NCBI RefSeq assembly: GCF_947507565.1
Contig: NC_089180.1
Span: 1,240,001-1,304,000, forward strand
Source: Oscarella lobularis
Lineage: Eukaryota; Porifera; Homoscleromorpha; Homosclerophorida; Oscarellidae
Direction of reading: 5' to 3'
Length of the DNA stretch: 64,000 nucleotides
A program made the translations under genes and the position numbers. The notes beneath the pieces are model-generated. The model saw only the letters and a program-made list of their open reading frames with translations, was not told where the DNA came from and did no database searches. Positions 20,649-30,710 of the stretch are shown here, piece after piece (positions within the stretch are counted from its first letter, which is position 1; the number at the start of each line of letters is the position of its first letter).

Positions 20649-23462
20649 ATGTCAATAGCGAGTCCAACTCCGGTGGTCAGCGGCGACTCGACTGACGACG
20701 AGTTAGGAGAAACAACTAGAAAGCCGGTAGAGCGAAAGGAACACCTTTCGCGTGGCGCGCGCGCGACGACGATACTCTAGATTGGCCATTTCAAAGTCCT
20801 AAAGCAGGCGGGAGTAGCAGAAGAATTCTATCTAATATACGAAGGTAAAAAACCCTATCCTTATCCTAATATCTCTACATTTCGAATTTTTTCTTTCTAC
20901 ATACTAGGAGAGACTCTCATAGGAAGAGACGCGTCATGCCACATACGTCTTCCTATAAGAGTAATAAATGGTTTTTGCTATAGTGTAGATATGACTAGAG
21001 AAACGTTTAGGGTTTGTCTCGAAAGCACGCTTGCATCGAAGCTGCAGTTGACGTGTCAATGATATATGATATGGGTAGCAGAAATGGGACGTACAGAGGC
21101 CAGGTACTAGAGAAACGTGTAACTCTAGCTTATTACTCTTGAGATGATTTCCCCCCTCCCCTTTAGCTCTCTCTCAAACGTGGTTGCCGATATGAGCTGA
21201 CCAATGAAAGCTTGATACGATTGTCACGTGTTGAGTGTATGTATTTTCTGGGTGGCCATGGGGCTTCCGCTTCTTCGACTACGCCTGCTTCGGATACGGA
21301 ATCGAAGGGAAATTCTGAGCCGATTCTATCGATGCAGAGAAGAATGACGTCAGAGAAGGGTGGTGGGGGTGTGGAAAAGACCGAAGAGACTTTGCACGGA
21401 TCTGCCGATCATCTCATCGATGAGAAAGAGGAGATCAATGAAGGTACACCCATAGTTTCTTTATGTATCACTTTTTTTATCTAGTTTCTTCTCTAGATGC
21501 CGATAATTTGACTCAAGCGTACGCCGTGCCTGATAATGCGCAAACTTTGGCTTATGGGATACCCTCGCCTCAAGAGGCATCACCTGTAATTGTGGAAACA
21601 TCTTCTGATGGTGATAGAAATAAGGAAAAGAAGCAAGAAGACGACGACGAGCCGCGTGCAGAGGAGATGGAGGTTACTCCTCCACAGGACGTCGCTAGTA
21701 TGTAATTTTATGAAATTTTGAGCTCAACACCCCAGAGTCCTTTTCCTCTTTAGCTTCTCGGCCACCTAGTGATGACGACAGTCCGCCAGTTGTAGCCACA
21801 GGTAGAAGAAAAACTGTTCGTTTTGCTGAAGGTATTCTTTCATCGCTCAACATGTCTCGTCGTTCAAATTTTCTTCTAGAGAATGAAGAGCCTAGTTTGC
21901 CGAGAGACAACGACAGCGAAGATACTTCCTCGACGAATGGAGCAAATCATAGACAAACAAACGGTCGAGGCCGTAGAGGTACGCATCGTCGACGTTATGC
22001 ATAATTCAAACGTTGGCAAAATCAATCCTAGGTAGAGGCAGGGGTAAAAGAGGGCGCCCATCAACGAAGAAAGACTCGCAGGTTAGTTGAAAGGTGGGTG
22101 GGGGGAAAACTTTCGAACGGACACTGTTAATTAACAGGAGAGCACTTCTCAAGCGTCCAAGTCGTCTAGAGGACGCGGAAAGGGACAAAAGCGTGGCCCA
22201 CTCGCAGAAGACGAAGACGACTCAGCAGTTAGTGACTCAACCTATAAATATATTTATATATATGTTATAGGTGGTTGAAGCACCGTCGTCGAAACGACGA
22301 CGAGCTTCAAAACCGTCAGCCGCCGCTACGACAGGTACAAAATTCCATGTATTAATCTTGGCAGTTTAGTTATTTATTCTTTAGCTTCTTTGCCGTCTCC
22401 AGACGTTCCTAAAGTCATGTTCACTGGTTTACGTAGTACGGCTGCGGAAAGGGTAAAAGAAATAATAGCTGCATGAGCGTTCTTTATTTTATGTCTCTGT
22501 TTAGATTGTACGGAATCTGGGAGGGAAATTAGTCAAGTCCGTTTTTGAGTGTACTCATCTCATAGCAGATAAGGTAAATAGGATGAATTTATATGTCTTA
22601 TACCACGTGACTTGCTGTCAGGTTATGAAAAACATCAAATTTTTGTGCGTCGTTGCTCGAGGGAAAATGATCGTGTTCAGCAAGTGGCTCGACGCGTGCA
22701 AACGTGCAGGAACTTTCATTGGTATGATATTGGCTTCGTCGACAAAATGATTCATTGTCTAATTAGACGCGTCTCCCTATATCCTGTGCGACGCTGCGAG
22801 CGAAAGAGAGCACTCGTTTCAGCTGCGCAGGTGCTCTTAGAAAAACCTGCTATTCAAATAATAATAAACATTGTATTATCCCAATTTTTTTTCTTTTTTT
22901 ATTTAGGATCTTTGGTTGTGAAGAATCACATTCCGAGGATGCTTCTCCTCTGACGCAACGCATTCCCGCGCTCCCAAAAGGAATTCGAAAACGAAAAAGA
23001 GAAAGGAGGCGTGTTCACATGGCAACTCACCATGGACGCAAGAGCGGGAGCACTCACAGGTAAATCAATTAAATACGCTAATAATCACGTGACCATAATC
23101 AAAATCTCAATTTTATTACAGCATTGAGAAGTTTTCTCTCCTCCTGTTTGGACATAATAACGGACGATTTAATCCGTTGCTTATTGACTCCCATCGAAGG
23201 AACCTTCTACCAAGGTATCATGAATACATAGTCACGTGATTATTTATTATGCATTATTCTAGCATTCCGAGTCTCGTTAAATCGTTTGATTCTGATCTCA
23301 TCGGCGGGAATAAGATCAGTCCACCTTGAGGGACTACTGTACAGAACCGAAAGGCAAAGTGTATATGTCATCGATGACAGGGCGTACCACCTCGCCAGTA
23401 TTGATTATAATGATAGCGTCAAAGAGCGGAAATTATTTGCCTACTGTAGTCCGAGAGTTTGA
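20649..23462 (+). CDS. MDC1: FHA and tandem-BRCT protein of MDC1 type
   Basis: About 18 small exons (20649-20726, 20781-20844, 20908-20960, 21011-21103, 21167-21443 and so on to 23263-23462). The N-terminus is an FHA domain: [12 protein letters not shown], then [10 protein letters not shown] and GSRNGTY, the phosphothreonine-binding core. The middle is acidic and Ser/Pro-rich with AT-hook-like blocks ([10 protein letters not shown]). The C-terminus starts a BRCT ([40 protein letters not shown]). A second, weaker BRCT ends near [16 protein letters not shown]1 binds gamma-H2AX through such BRCTs in the DNA damage response. The exon at 22907-23059 joins the first BRCT in one frame, while the second BRCT needs another, so there may be a lesion or an unseen splice there. 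PTIP- or NBS1-like identity is possible. Confidence 0.68.
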
Positions 23463-25034
23463 ACAAACTTTAAGACATTAGTTGCGTTATTTCGGGAAAT
23501 GAATTTGGGCCGACGTTCTGACCCAATAGGCGAAGCCAATTTTTTTCTTTTCACGATTCTTTTAATTCGGCATTCATCCGTCGCTTGTGTAAAGAAACGA
23601 ATCGACAATGGCCTATTCAATCTGCCCATTGTGCATAGATCATGCACGAGTAGGAGCAAGTCCAGTCGCCAAAAGTTTTCTAGCACAGCAGTCTAACAGT
23701 TTATTAATTAAATATATAATATATTATCTAGTATCCATGGTCTACCTAATCGTCTCTCTTTGCTACATGTGCACGCGTCACTGCCGCGCGCGCGACGACA
23801 GCGCAACGCGTCCGCCCCTATGGCCAAGTCTCACCCACTCGGCGGCATCCGTGTACCCTAGATGAAAACACGTCAAAGTACCTCAAAGCAATTCTGCGCA
23901 GTCGACGCGCGTATTGGAGGCGAGTCGAGTGGTCGCGTCGGCGCACGAGCTCTCGCATCACATACAAATCCATCAACGCATCATCAACGCGTAGTGTCGC
24001 GAAGCCGAGCAGCTCGACGATCCCATACACGATACCCTATGGGATTTGCTTGATGAGTTGATTGAGGCGCACTCCAATGTCTTCTCCGATTCAATCGACT
24101 TCGTCTCCGGCGACGATTGCGCGCGGAAGCCGCGGCGGCTACGGCATCGCTTCGACTCTTTCGCCACCCTCCGCCCACGTTTCGACGTCACTGTACGCTT
24201 GGAAGTACCGGTATGTCGTCTGGCCTTCTCTTTTATCTATGCTGGCGACGTTTTCGACGAAGCGAAGCAAATGCGGAGTCTGAAACACGACGTCGAGCGT
24301 TTTTCGCAAGCCGTCAATCATCTTCGAACGGCGCTCTCGGCCGAAACGAGCTAGCTGTAAGTCGTAGGCTAGCGGGGCCCCCCAAATTCCCGCAACGGGG
24401 AACCCTCTTTGCCGAGCGACACGCCGACGCAGGAAACACGAACGAACTATACGTAATAGAATTGTTAGGCGTAGTCGCTAAGCACGCAGCCCTAAACGAT
24501 CGAATCGGAAACGAATGGGCAAGGAAACAGATGGGCGGGGCCACGATCGCATAGCGGGCATAAGCTTGGCTTTCGAATTGACGTTTTTCTGACCGTATTC
24601 ATCGATGGGAGGCACATCGAGAAGGCAGCGGCGAATTAGCCCCCCAAATTCCCGCAAGATTTCTTTCTGCTTTCTTTCGTTGGACCTAGACGAAGGGAGT
24701 CGAATTTCGCGTTCAAGAACGAACGTGCGACCTGTAGATGCTTGTTTTCTTTGTTCGCTACGGGCACGGTCGCTTCGTCGACGACAAAATCAGCCATCGC
24801 GTACCCGTTACGTTGTAGCCTTGACAACAATCGACGTCCCGTATATCTTTTGTGCTAAACAAAAATCTCTAATAGAACCTCTACAAAAATCCCATGCCGT
24901 AGATACACAAACCATACACAGTACGAGTGTCTAGAAACCTGTCCCGCCTATATCTAATGAATTATTCTACTTTATAATTACTCTTCGGCGGTTATTGTAA
25001 AAAGAAGCTTTCTCTCTTCAAACATAGAGATATA
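23463..25034. other. Unassigned region between MDC1-like gene and inverted kinase
   Basis: Several ORFs of 60-145 codons overlap here (for example 24046-24354 and 24117-24554 plus). The stretch 24390-24554 reads like real protein (NELYVIELLGVVAKH), but I cannot name a family or complete gene. Confidence 0.35.
24377..24657 (+). repeat. Pair of 19-bp direct repeats
   Basis: GCCCCCCAAATTCCCGCAA occurs at 24377-24395 and again at 24639-24657, exact, 262 bp apart. Flanks are unrelated. Meaning unknown; it could be a small insertion scar. Confidence 0.6.
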
Positions 25035-26490
25035 GTAAGAGAGACAAAAAAAGCGCATGCAATGTCAATTAGTCACATTTTTGCCTCAATCTTTAGCAGT
25101 AACACTGAAACATGTGTCGAGAAAGAACTCATCATGTTCGTGCAAAATAGGATGCCCCATCTCCGCGGAATCGTGCCAGTCAATTTCATAATTCAAAGGA
25201 ACAGGATAGGTCACTTCTGAATCTCTCCCCGCCCAATCGAAGTCGACGATTCTCACTTCATATTTATCATTCATGAGGACGTTGACGTCACGAAAATCGC
25301 CATGAACGTAATTCACGCCATCGCCAGGTCCCTTGTACAAGGTGTCGAGAGCGGCTTTGACGGAATCGTACGCTTTCTTCTTTTCCAACCTAAACGCCTT
25401 TTGCGCTTCCTTAAATCTGACAAATTTTTTGTCACATTTCTCCATGACGACCATTTGAAAAGGACCGACCTTTTTAACGCCATGCAATGCGGGAGCAATT
25501 CTCTTATCGGAGCAGAACTTGTGCACTTTCTCGCCGTATCTTTCTGTGAATTTGACAATCACGTCGTCTGATCCCCACTTAGCAAGAAACATCAATGGGC
25601 GGTTACTAAACGCCTCCTTGAATTTGAGACGTTTTCCTTCAAAGACTCCATCAGTGGGTAGAGAGGGAAACAACTCTTCAGGGCGCTCTGGCTCCTCGTA
25701 CTTCGTATAATACTCTTTGAGACGATTGACGGCGCAGCGCAAATTGGAGAGGAATTCCCGTATAGGCTGCGACGTGTGGGAGAGATCCACTGAGGCCAAT
25801 TCACAGAAGCTTATCTTTTCCACGGGAAGTTCGTCGCCGCATTCCACAATCGTAACAATGCCGAACAGAGTAAGTTTATTCCCTGAAAGGGTAGCGGCAT
25901 AACATGGAAAGAGTCCGCCTGTGCCGAGATTTCCGTTCGGACCCCATTTTGGAGGAAGCTTGTCACGAAAGTCTTTGTAGTATCTTAATATCTGAAAATG
26001 AGGGTCGCCCGTCGTCAAAACATGCAATTTTCCTTCTATAATGAAGATGACAATAACAGCTCCGTCGTTTGGATACGGCCCTTTGGAACTTCGTTGTGAC
26101 TTGGCTTTACCATCCGCTTCGTTTGATTTTGCTTCTTTGGATCTCGCTGCCGCCGCCGTGTCAGACCGATCATCAAATTTCTTCTTCTCTTGAAACGTGG
26201 TTTTCGTCATAGATTTCGCCTTTGATTTTGTTGGCTTCATCTCTTCGTCGCGCGCCGCCATCTTCATCTTCATCTCTTTGATCTCTTTGTCGCGCGCCGC
26301 CATCTTTCTCCTCATCTCAGTTTTAGAAACGACTCCCGTACACAGTACCGTACTTTCGACATCATCGCCTTCGCTCGTCGCTCCAGACATTTCGAATATT
26401 CGCTTTCGACTTCGCACAGACCGTTTCCACTATTCGCTTTCGAAGACCGTTATGCCACGTCACGTGAAGTTGCGTCATAGGCTACAGTAG
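25035..26490 (-). repeat. Inverted duplication, minus-strand copy (partner 17875-20495)
   Basis: Reverse-oriented copy of the kinase 2 locus, including matching 5' flank (near 26460-26490) and 3' flank (near 25035-25075). Both introns, the Ig exon and one linker repeat are missing. About 4.5 kb of unrelated DNA separates the arms. Confidence 0.88.
25086..26390 (-). CDS. Kinase 3: shortened, intronless paralog of kinase 2
   Basis: One open frame from ATG 26390-26388 (MSGATSEG; an in-frame ATG also lies at 26417) to the stop at 25088-25086, about 434 residues. It keeps part of the MAARD coiled coil and one FDDRSD/SKEAKSNEADGKAK linker. It also keeps the middle domain (GPNGNLGTGGLFP) and the full kinase with HGDFRDVN and RIVDFDW. 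The Ig domain is absent. A deletion from the coiled coil into the linker would remove both introns at once, which fits the shared flanks better than retroposition. Frame intact over 1.3 kb, so probably expressed or recently so. Confidence 0.78.
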   Translation of the reverse strand: MSGATSEGDDVESTVLCTGVVSKTEMRRKMAARDKEIKEMKMKMAARDEEMKPTKSKAKSMTKTTFQEKKKFDDRSDTAAAARSKEAKSNEADGKAKSQRSSKGPYPNDGAVIVIFIIEGKLHVLTTGDPHFQILRYYKDFRDKLPPKWGPNGNLGTGGLFPCYAATLSGNKLTLFGIVTIVECGDELPVEKISFCELASVDLSHTSQPIREFLSNLRCAVNRLKEYYTKYEEPERPEELFPSLPTDGVFEGKRLKFKEAFSNRPLMFLAKWGSDDVIVKFTERYGEKVHKFCSDKRIAPALHGVKKVGPFQMVVMEKCDKKFVRFKEAQKAFRLEKKKAYDSVKAALDTLYKGPGDGVNYVHGDFRDVNVLMNDKYEVRIVDFDWAGRDSEVTYPVPLNYEIDWHDSAEMGHPILHEHDEFFLDTCFSVTAKD

Positions 26491-27139
26491 AGCGCGCGCA
26501 GGGTGACTGGACGAAAGTGTATTACAGCCTCGTTTCCACCATAGATATATGAGAGATCCATGGTTCCACCATCGACGGAGTTCGCAACTGGCTCATGAAG
26601 AACGAAAAAATAGTGAGGCCCCGTCCGAGGTTCGCAGACGCGCGACTCAGCCTAATCGCCTCTCTTCTTCTTCTCCTCGCAGTCCGTCCTTCGAGTTCGT
26701 TTGCCGCCTTGCGCCGGCAATTGGATGGCCGACGACGGAGGTCGAACGCCGCCCGTTCCCTCCCTTCTTTGGCCACGCAACGTTTTTAGTCATCGACGGC
26801 ATGGAAATGCGCAGCGCGAGAATACGACGCACTTTCGCGCAGAGCGTCGTTGTCCGCGGCAGGCGTTCGACGGGTTCCCTCTCCACGTCCACGTCATCAA
26901 TCAAGAACGCCGAGCCTTCGAAGCGTCCGTATCGATCGAGTGCTTCGCAACGTCGATCGGGTCATTGCGGCGACAACGGCTACATATGGGAATGCGCCGA
27001 AGAATTCGATTGGATGGTGCGTAAAGAAAACTTCATTACCCAGATCTTTACTATCCAAATTCCTAAATTTAGAATTTTTATTTTAAAATTTTTAATTCAT
27101 ATTTATTTAACGCCGCCGCGCGAGGCGCCGGACCGGAAA
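26491..27139. other. Region upstream of talin fragment, unassigned
   Basis: GC-rich DNA with overlapping ORFs in several frames (26549-27157, 26701-27024, 26850-27086). The 26850 frame ends with an Ala/Thr stretch (VIAATTATYGN) that could be a decayed piece of talin rod, but the match is weak. Confidence 0.3.
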
Positions 27140-28740
27140 TTGCAAGACTGTGGCTGATCTCATTGGGCGGCTCGTTCAGTCTGTACGCGCGAACTGTATG
27201 GCCAATCCAGAGAGCCCAAGTTCTCAGCTGGGTCTTATCAATGCCAGTCAGGCCATTATACAGCCGTGTGGCAAGATGATTTCCGCTTCGAAAGCTGCTG
27301 TTGCGACCGTCGGAGATGAAGCTACTGCATTGCAATTGTCTAATTTTGCTAAGCAGACGGCCACGTGTTTGGCTGACTTGAGAACGGCTGCTGCCAAAGT
27401 AAGGGCGATATTATTGATTATTGATTATTTATTTGTTCTTTAGGTGGCTGAAGCATGCGGTTCTTTGGAAGTTGAAAGTGCTATTGATGTTGTGAGACAG
27501 TTGGAGGCCGATCTCGTTTCCGTGCAGAAGACGGCCGCTTCCGGGAAATTGCTTCCTTTGCCAGTAGAAACGGTGAGACAATAAATGATATCTAGGGCCA
27601 TATATAGAGAGAGTTACTTGTCTATTTTTTAGGCGGAGTCATGTGCCCTGGAATTGGGTGGTGCTACATCGAAAACAGTTGGTGCTTCAATGGCTCAGGT
27701 ACTGACAGCTGCAGCTCAGGTTAGTACTGGTACACGTCATAACCTAATATATATTCCACTCTAATAATCTTCGTATTAGGGAAGAGTTTAGGGAAGTGAG
27801 AACTACTGTATACTGGAATCGCGGCACGTGACACGGCCAATGCTCTCAAAGTTCTTAGCGGTTCTTTTCGTGCCGCGACAACCGATGATCGCAGTGCCCA
27901 AGAGGAGATCGTTGCCACGGCAATTCAACTCATGCTTCATTCGCGTCATCTCATTGACGAAGCGCAAAGAAAGCGATTGCTTCGCCACGGAACCCGGAAA
28001 ATCAATCTCGTCTCGCTCAAGCGGCCAAAGCCGTTTCCCAGGCATTGAATCAAGTCATCAATTGTCTTCCCAGACAACGAGACGTCGATGCGGCGATCAA
28101 AGAAATCGCCGCCGCTAGCGTTGCCCTGGCGACGGGGCAATATCCGCCGGCGGGCGATATGTCGTTTCAAGACGTTCAAACGTCGTTGAGCGTCAGCGCG
28201 GCGGCGTTGAACGTCAGCGCGAGCGAATTGGTTGCGCGGGACGCACATGCAATTGGCGCAAGCGTCGCAGAAATTCGCCGGAACTATCGAAGGTAAGGGG
28301 GAGAGAGACTGATAGAGTGAGGGGAAACGATGGGGGTTTCTAGGAAAAGGCTGCGCGGAATGAAATCGTTGGCTATTTGAGATCCGTCTCTATGTCGTCG
28401 AGTAAATTGCTACTTGTCGCCAAAGCGCTCTCAGCTGATCCCAAAGCGCCAAACGTGAAAAACAATTTGGCTGCGGCGGCGAGGTAAAGGGGCCAAACGC
28501 GAAAGGGGCTGGGGTCTTCGTAAATTTGTTTTTGTTTTCTTTGTCAGAGGTGTAACAGATGCTATCAATGCGCTCGTGACTGTGTGCACGGCCGCTGCGT
28601 TCGGACAACGCGAATGCGACAATGCGCTTAGAAAGATGCAGACATTGACGGGCGCAATGTTGCAACCGGTCAACGATAGCACGTACTTTGCGTGCGTCGA
28701 CTCGGTCGTCGAAAATTCGAAGGTCAGTGCAGATTCTATC
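27140..28740 (+). pseudogene. TLN: Talin rod fragment with several frameshifts
   Basis: Exons match the middle of the talin rod in order: LIGRLVQSVRAN and INASQAIIQPCGKM (27147-27398), then ACGSLEVESA, LPLPVETAESC, GIAARDTANALK, HLIDE, NPENQSRLAQAAKA, NCLPRQRDVD, SMSSSKLLLVAKAL and GQRECDNAL with YFACVDSVVENSK at the end. Talin links integrins to actin. I see a 5-bp insertion at 27807-27811, a 2-bp insertion at 27962-27965, a further frame change at about 28240-28250, and another at the 28345 exon junction. Both the head domain and the C-terminal actin-binding site are missing. Clearly a decayed internal fragment of roughly 400 codons. Confidence 0.88.
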
Positions 28741-28979
28741 CCGATTCACACTAGCAACTTCCAAATATGGTCCGGGGGGTGACTGATGTCACAAAGGCAG
28801 AGCAACCAATCACAGGATACGTTGCATTGCTAATTTGCTAGTGTGAATGAGCCCTTCTAAATGGAGCCAGGAGACGTGTTTTCTAGATCTTGGACGAAGC
28901 GATGGGCGATGGGCGATGTTATGGTATTAATTGACTAATTAATGACTCTCTTCAAGATTGAATAGTATTATATGTAATT
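28741..28979. other. Spacer after talin fragment
   Basis: Short non-coding stretch leading into the tandem repeats at 28980. No gene recognised. Confidence 0.3.
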
Positions 28980-29715
28980 ACTTATTCTTTTTCTTTCGTT
29001 TGTAGGGCTCACTCAGGGGTTCTATCAGATAAGTGTACCATAGTTGTATCGATTATGCAGGGGCTTTGGTTTTTGTGTGTTGTATAGGGGGGGAGATCGA
29101 ACAGGAAGTGGCACGTGGTATAGATTTATTTTTAGCTTTTGGAATTATTTCTAATTACTTTTGTTTTTAGGGGAGCTTAATTGGAAGGAAGAGGAGAGGA
29201 ATAGATGAAGCAAAGAGGAAGGAAGAGGAGGAGGAGGGAGGAACAAGCGAAGGGTATGTAGTATGAGATATAGATTTGTTTTAGCTTTTGGAATTATTTC
29301 TAATTATTTCTATTTAGAGGAGCGAAGAGGAAGGAAGAGGGATCGAGGAAGAGGAGGGAGGAACAAGCAAAGGGTATGTAGTATGAGATATAGATTTATT
29401 TTAGCTTTTGGAATTATTTCTAATTAATTCTATTTAGGGGAGCTTAATTGGAAGGAAGAGGAGAGGGATAGCAGGCGGGAAGAGGAAGGAAGAAGGATTG
29501 AGGAGGAAAGGGTATGTAGTAGGAGACATCGATTTATTTTAGCTTTTGGAATTATTTCTAATTATTTCTATTTAGGGGAGCTTAATTGGAAGAAAGAGGG
29601 GAAGGATAGGAGGTGCGAAGAGGAAGGAAGAGGGATAGAGGAGAAGGAGGAGGGACAAGGGAAGGATATGTAATCTAAGGTATAGGTTTATTCTTTGCCT
29701 GTCACTTATTTCTAA
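28980..29715 (+). repeat. Four to five tandem units of about 120-135 bp with intron-like halves
   Basis: Each unit has an AT-rich part (TAGCTTTTGGAATTATTTC, then a pyrimidine tract ending in ATTTAG) followed by a GA-rich part (GGGAGCTTAATTGGAAG...). Copies begin near 29130, 29280, 29400, 29535 and, weaker, 29685. The AT half ends like a 3' splice site and the GA half ends with GGTATGTAG, like a 5' splice site, so the array looks like repeated exon-intron modules. A related degraded segment lies at 6840-7300. Confidence 0.75.
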
Positions 29716-29799
29716 TTTCTGTTATCCAGGGATACTCGGCTGGAGGGGGTGGGGTACTGGGTGGGAGGGCCTAAGCCACAGGGTAGGCGTAAGGATAGA

Positions 29800-29905
29800 A
29801 TTGAGGGTAGGATTAGGATTAGGATTAGGGGTAGGATTAGGATTAAGGTAGAGGTAGGGACAGGGTTGTTAGGGTGGTTAGGGGTAGGATTAGGATTAGG
29901 CTCGA
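29800..29905 (+). repeat. Degenerate telomere-like repeats (TTAGGA/TTAGGG variants)
   Basis: From about 29800 the DNA is a run of GGATTAG and GGGTAG words (GGATTAGGATTAGGATTAG at 29812-29830), interrupted by GTAGAGGTAGGGA, and resuming to 29900. Animal telomeres are TTAGGG, so this is a diverged interstitial telomeric tract or a subtelomeric satellite. It is read through by an ORF, but its protein is low-complexity. Confidence 0.7.
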
Positions 29906-30066
29906 ATAGTGTTGTTCATGGCGATTTGCATCTTCGAAACGTGCTTGTGCACACCTCTGATCACACCCCATTTCTCGTCGATTTTGAATATTACCTGAGT
30001 CATATTACAAACGTTATCACGTTGCAGAGGAATGTGAAGACGTCAAATTTCTTGTTCGAGGACTGA
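29904..30066 (+). pseudogene. Kinase-like fragment (HGDLHxxN ... VDFE)
   Basis: Directly after the telomere-like run, the frame continues into VVHGDLHLRNVLV and, 12 residues later, LVDFEYY, ending at TGA 30064-30066. This is the catalytic and metal-binding pair of an APH/divergent-kinase fold, distinct from kinases 1-3 (VDFE rather than IDFDW). Nothing upstream supplies the N-lobe, so it is a remnant. Confidence 0.65.
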
Positions 30067-30503
30067 TATATTCCGGAACTATGGTACACATAAGAGCTTC
30101 AAACAATTGATTAATTAATTAATTAATCAATCAATTAATTTCTTATATGATATTTACAAGTGCAAAGATGTGAAAATTGACATTGGAAGTGGAATAGTCA
30201 TTTCAGTCGTCTCCTTCGAAACGAGCAGAAATCATTGGCAGTCCTGGATGCAAAAGAACAGGCAAAACCCATTAATTAACGAACCTTAACGCAAAATGGC
30301 AGAACGGAATCAATGACGAAAATCGACGATCCTTCTTTCATTTCTACCGATAAAACGCGACCGCCTCGTCGACCCAATACGGCGTAGAGTCGACTGGATT
30401 TGACACGAGTACATAGCCATCATGAGTCGCAACGGCTGAGCGAGAAAAGCGCGACGACAGGTGTCTTTCATCGCCGATATCAGCTGACCAGACAAAAGGC
30501 CAA
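30067..30503. other. Intergenic, includes an AT-rich palindrome
   Basis: A self-complementary TTAATTAATTAATTAA run lies at about 30109-30140. The rest has no recognised gene; minus-strand ORFs here are shadows of the next exon. Confidence 0.4.
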
Positions 30504-30710
30504 AAGAATCCGCAACGGGAGAGGCGAACGCTACTGATGGTGGATTCCGCATCAATAACGATCATAACGGAAAATATGCGTCTCCCCCTTCAGATCGTTC
30601 ATCCGAAGACGGAAGAACAGCGCAGTCGGCTCATGGACGTCGTCAAAACGATATTTCTCTTTCGCACGCTCGATTCCGATCTCGACGCCATGTTCGAACA
30701 CATCATCTTC
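30504..30710 (+). pseudogene. PRKAR: PKA regulatory subunit, single partial exon
   Basis: An open stretch ending at a GTAAGT donor (30711) encodes IVHPKTEEQRSRL, then IFLFRTLDSDLDAMFEH. This is the start of the first cyclic-nucleotide-binding domain of PKA R subunits, where VHPKTxEQR and LDAMFE are hallmarks. About four residues usually found between LD and LDAMFE are missing. No following exon with the cAMP pocket (FGELAL) was found in the next 1 kb. Probable gene fragment. Confidence 0.6.

Noticed and set aside
25086-26390. Kinase 3 as a processed (retroposed) copy of kinase 2
   Set aside because: Sequence upstream of the start and downstream of the stop is shared as well, there is no poly(A) tract, and the missing piece spans both introns plus the Ig exon in one deletion.
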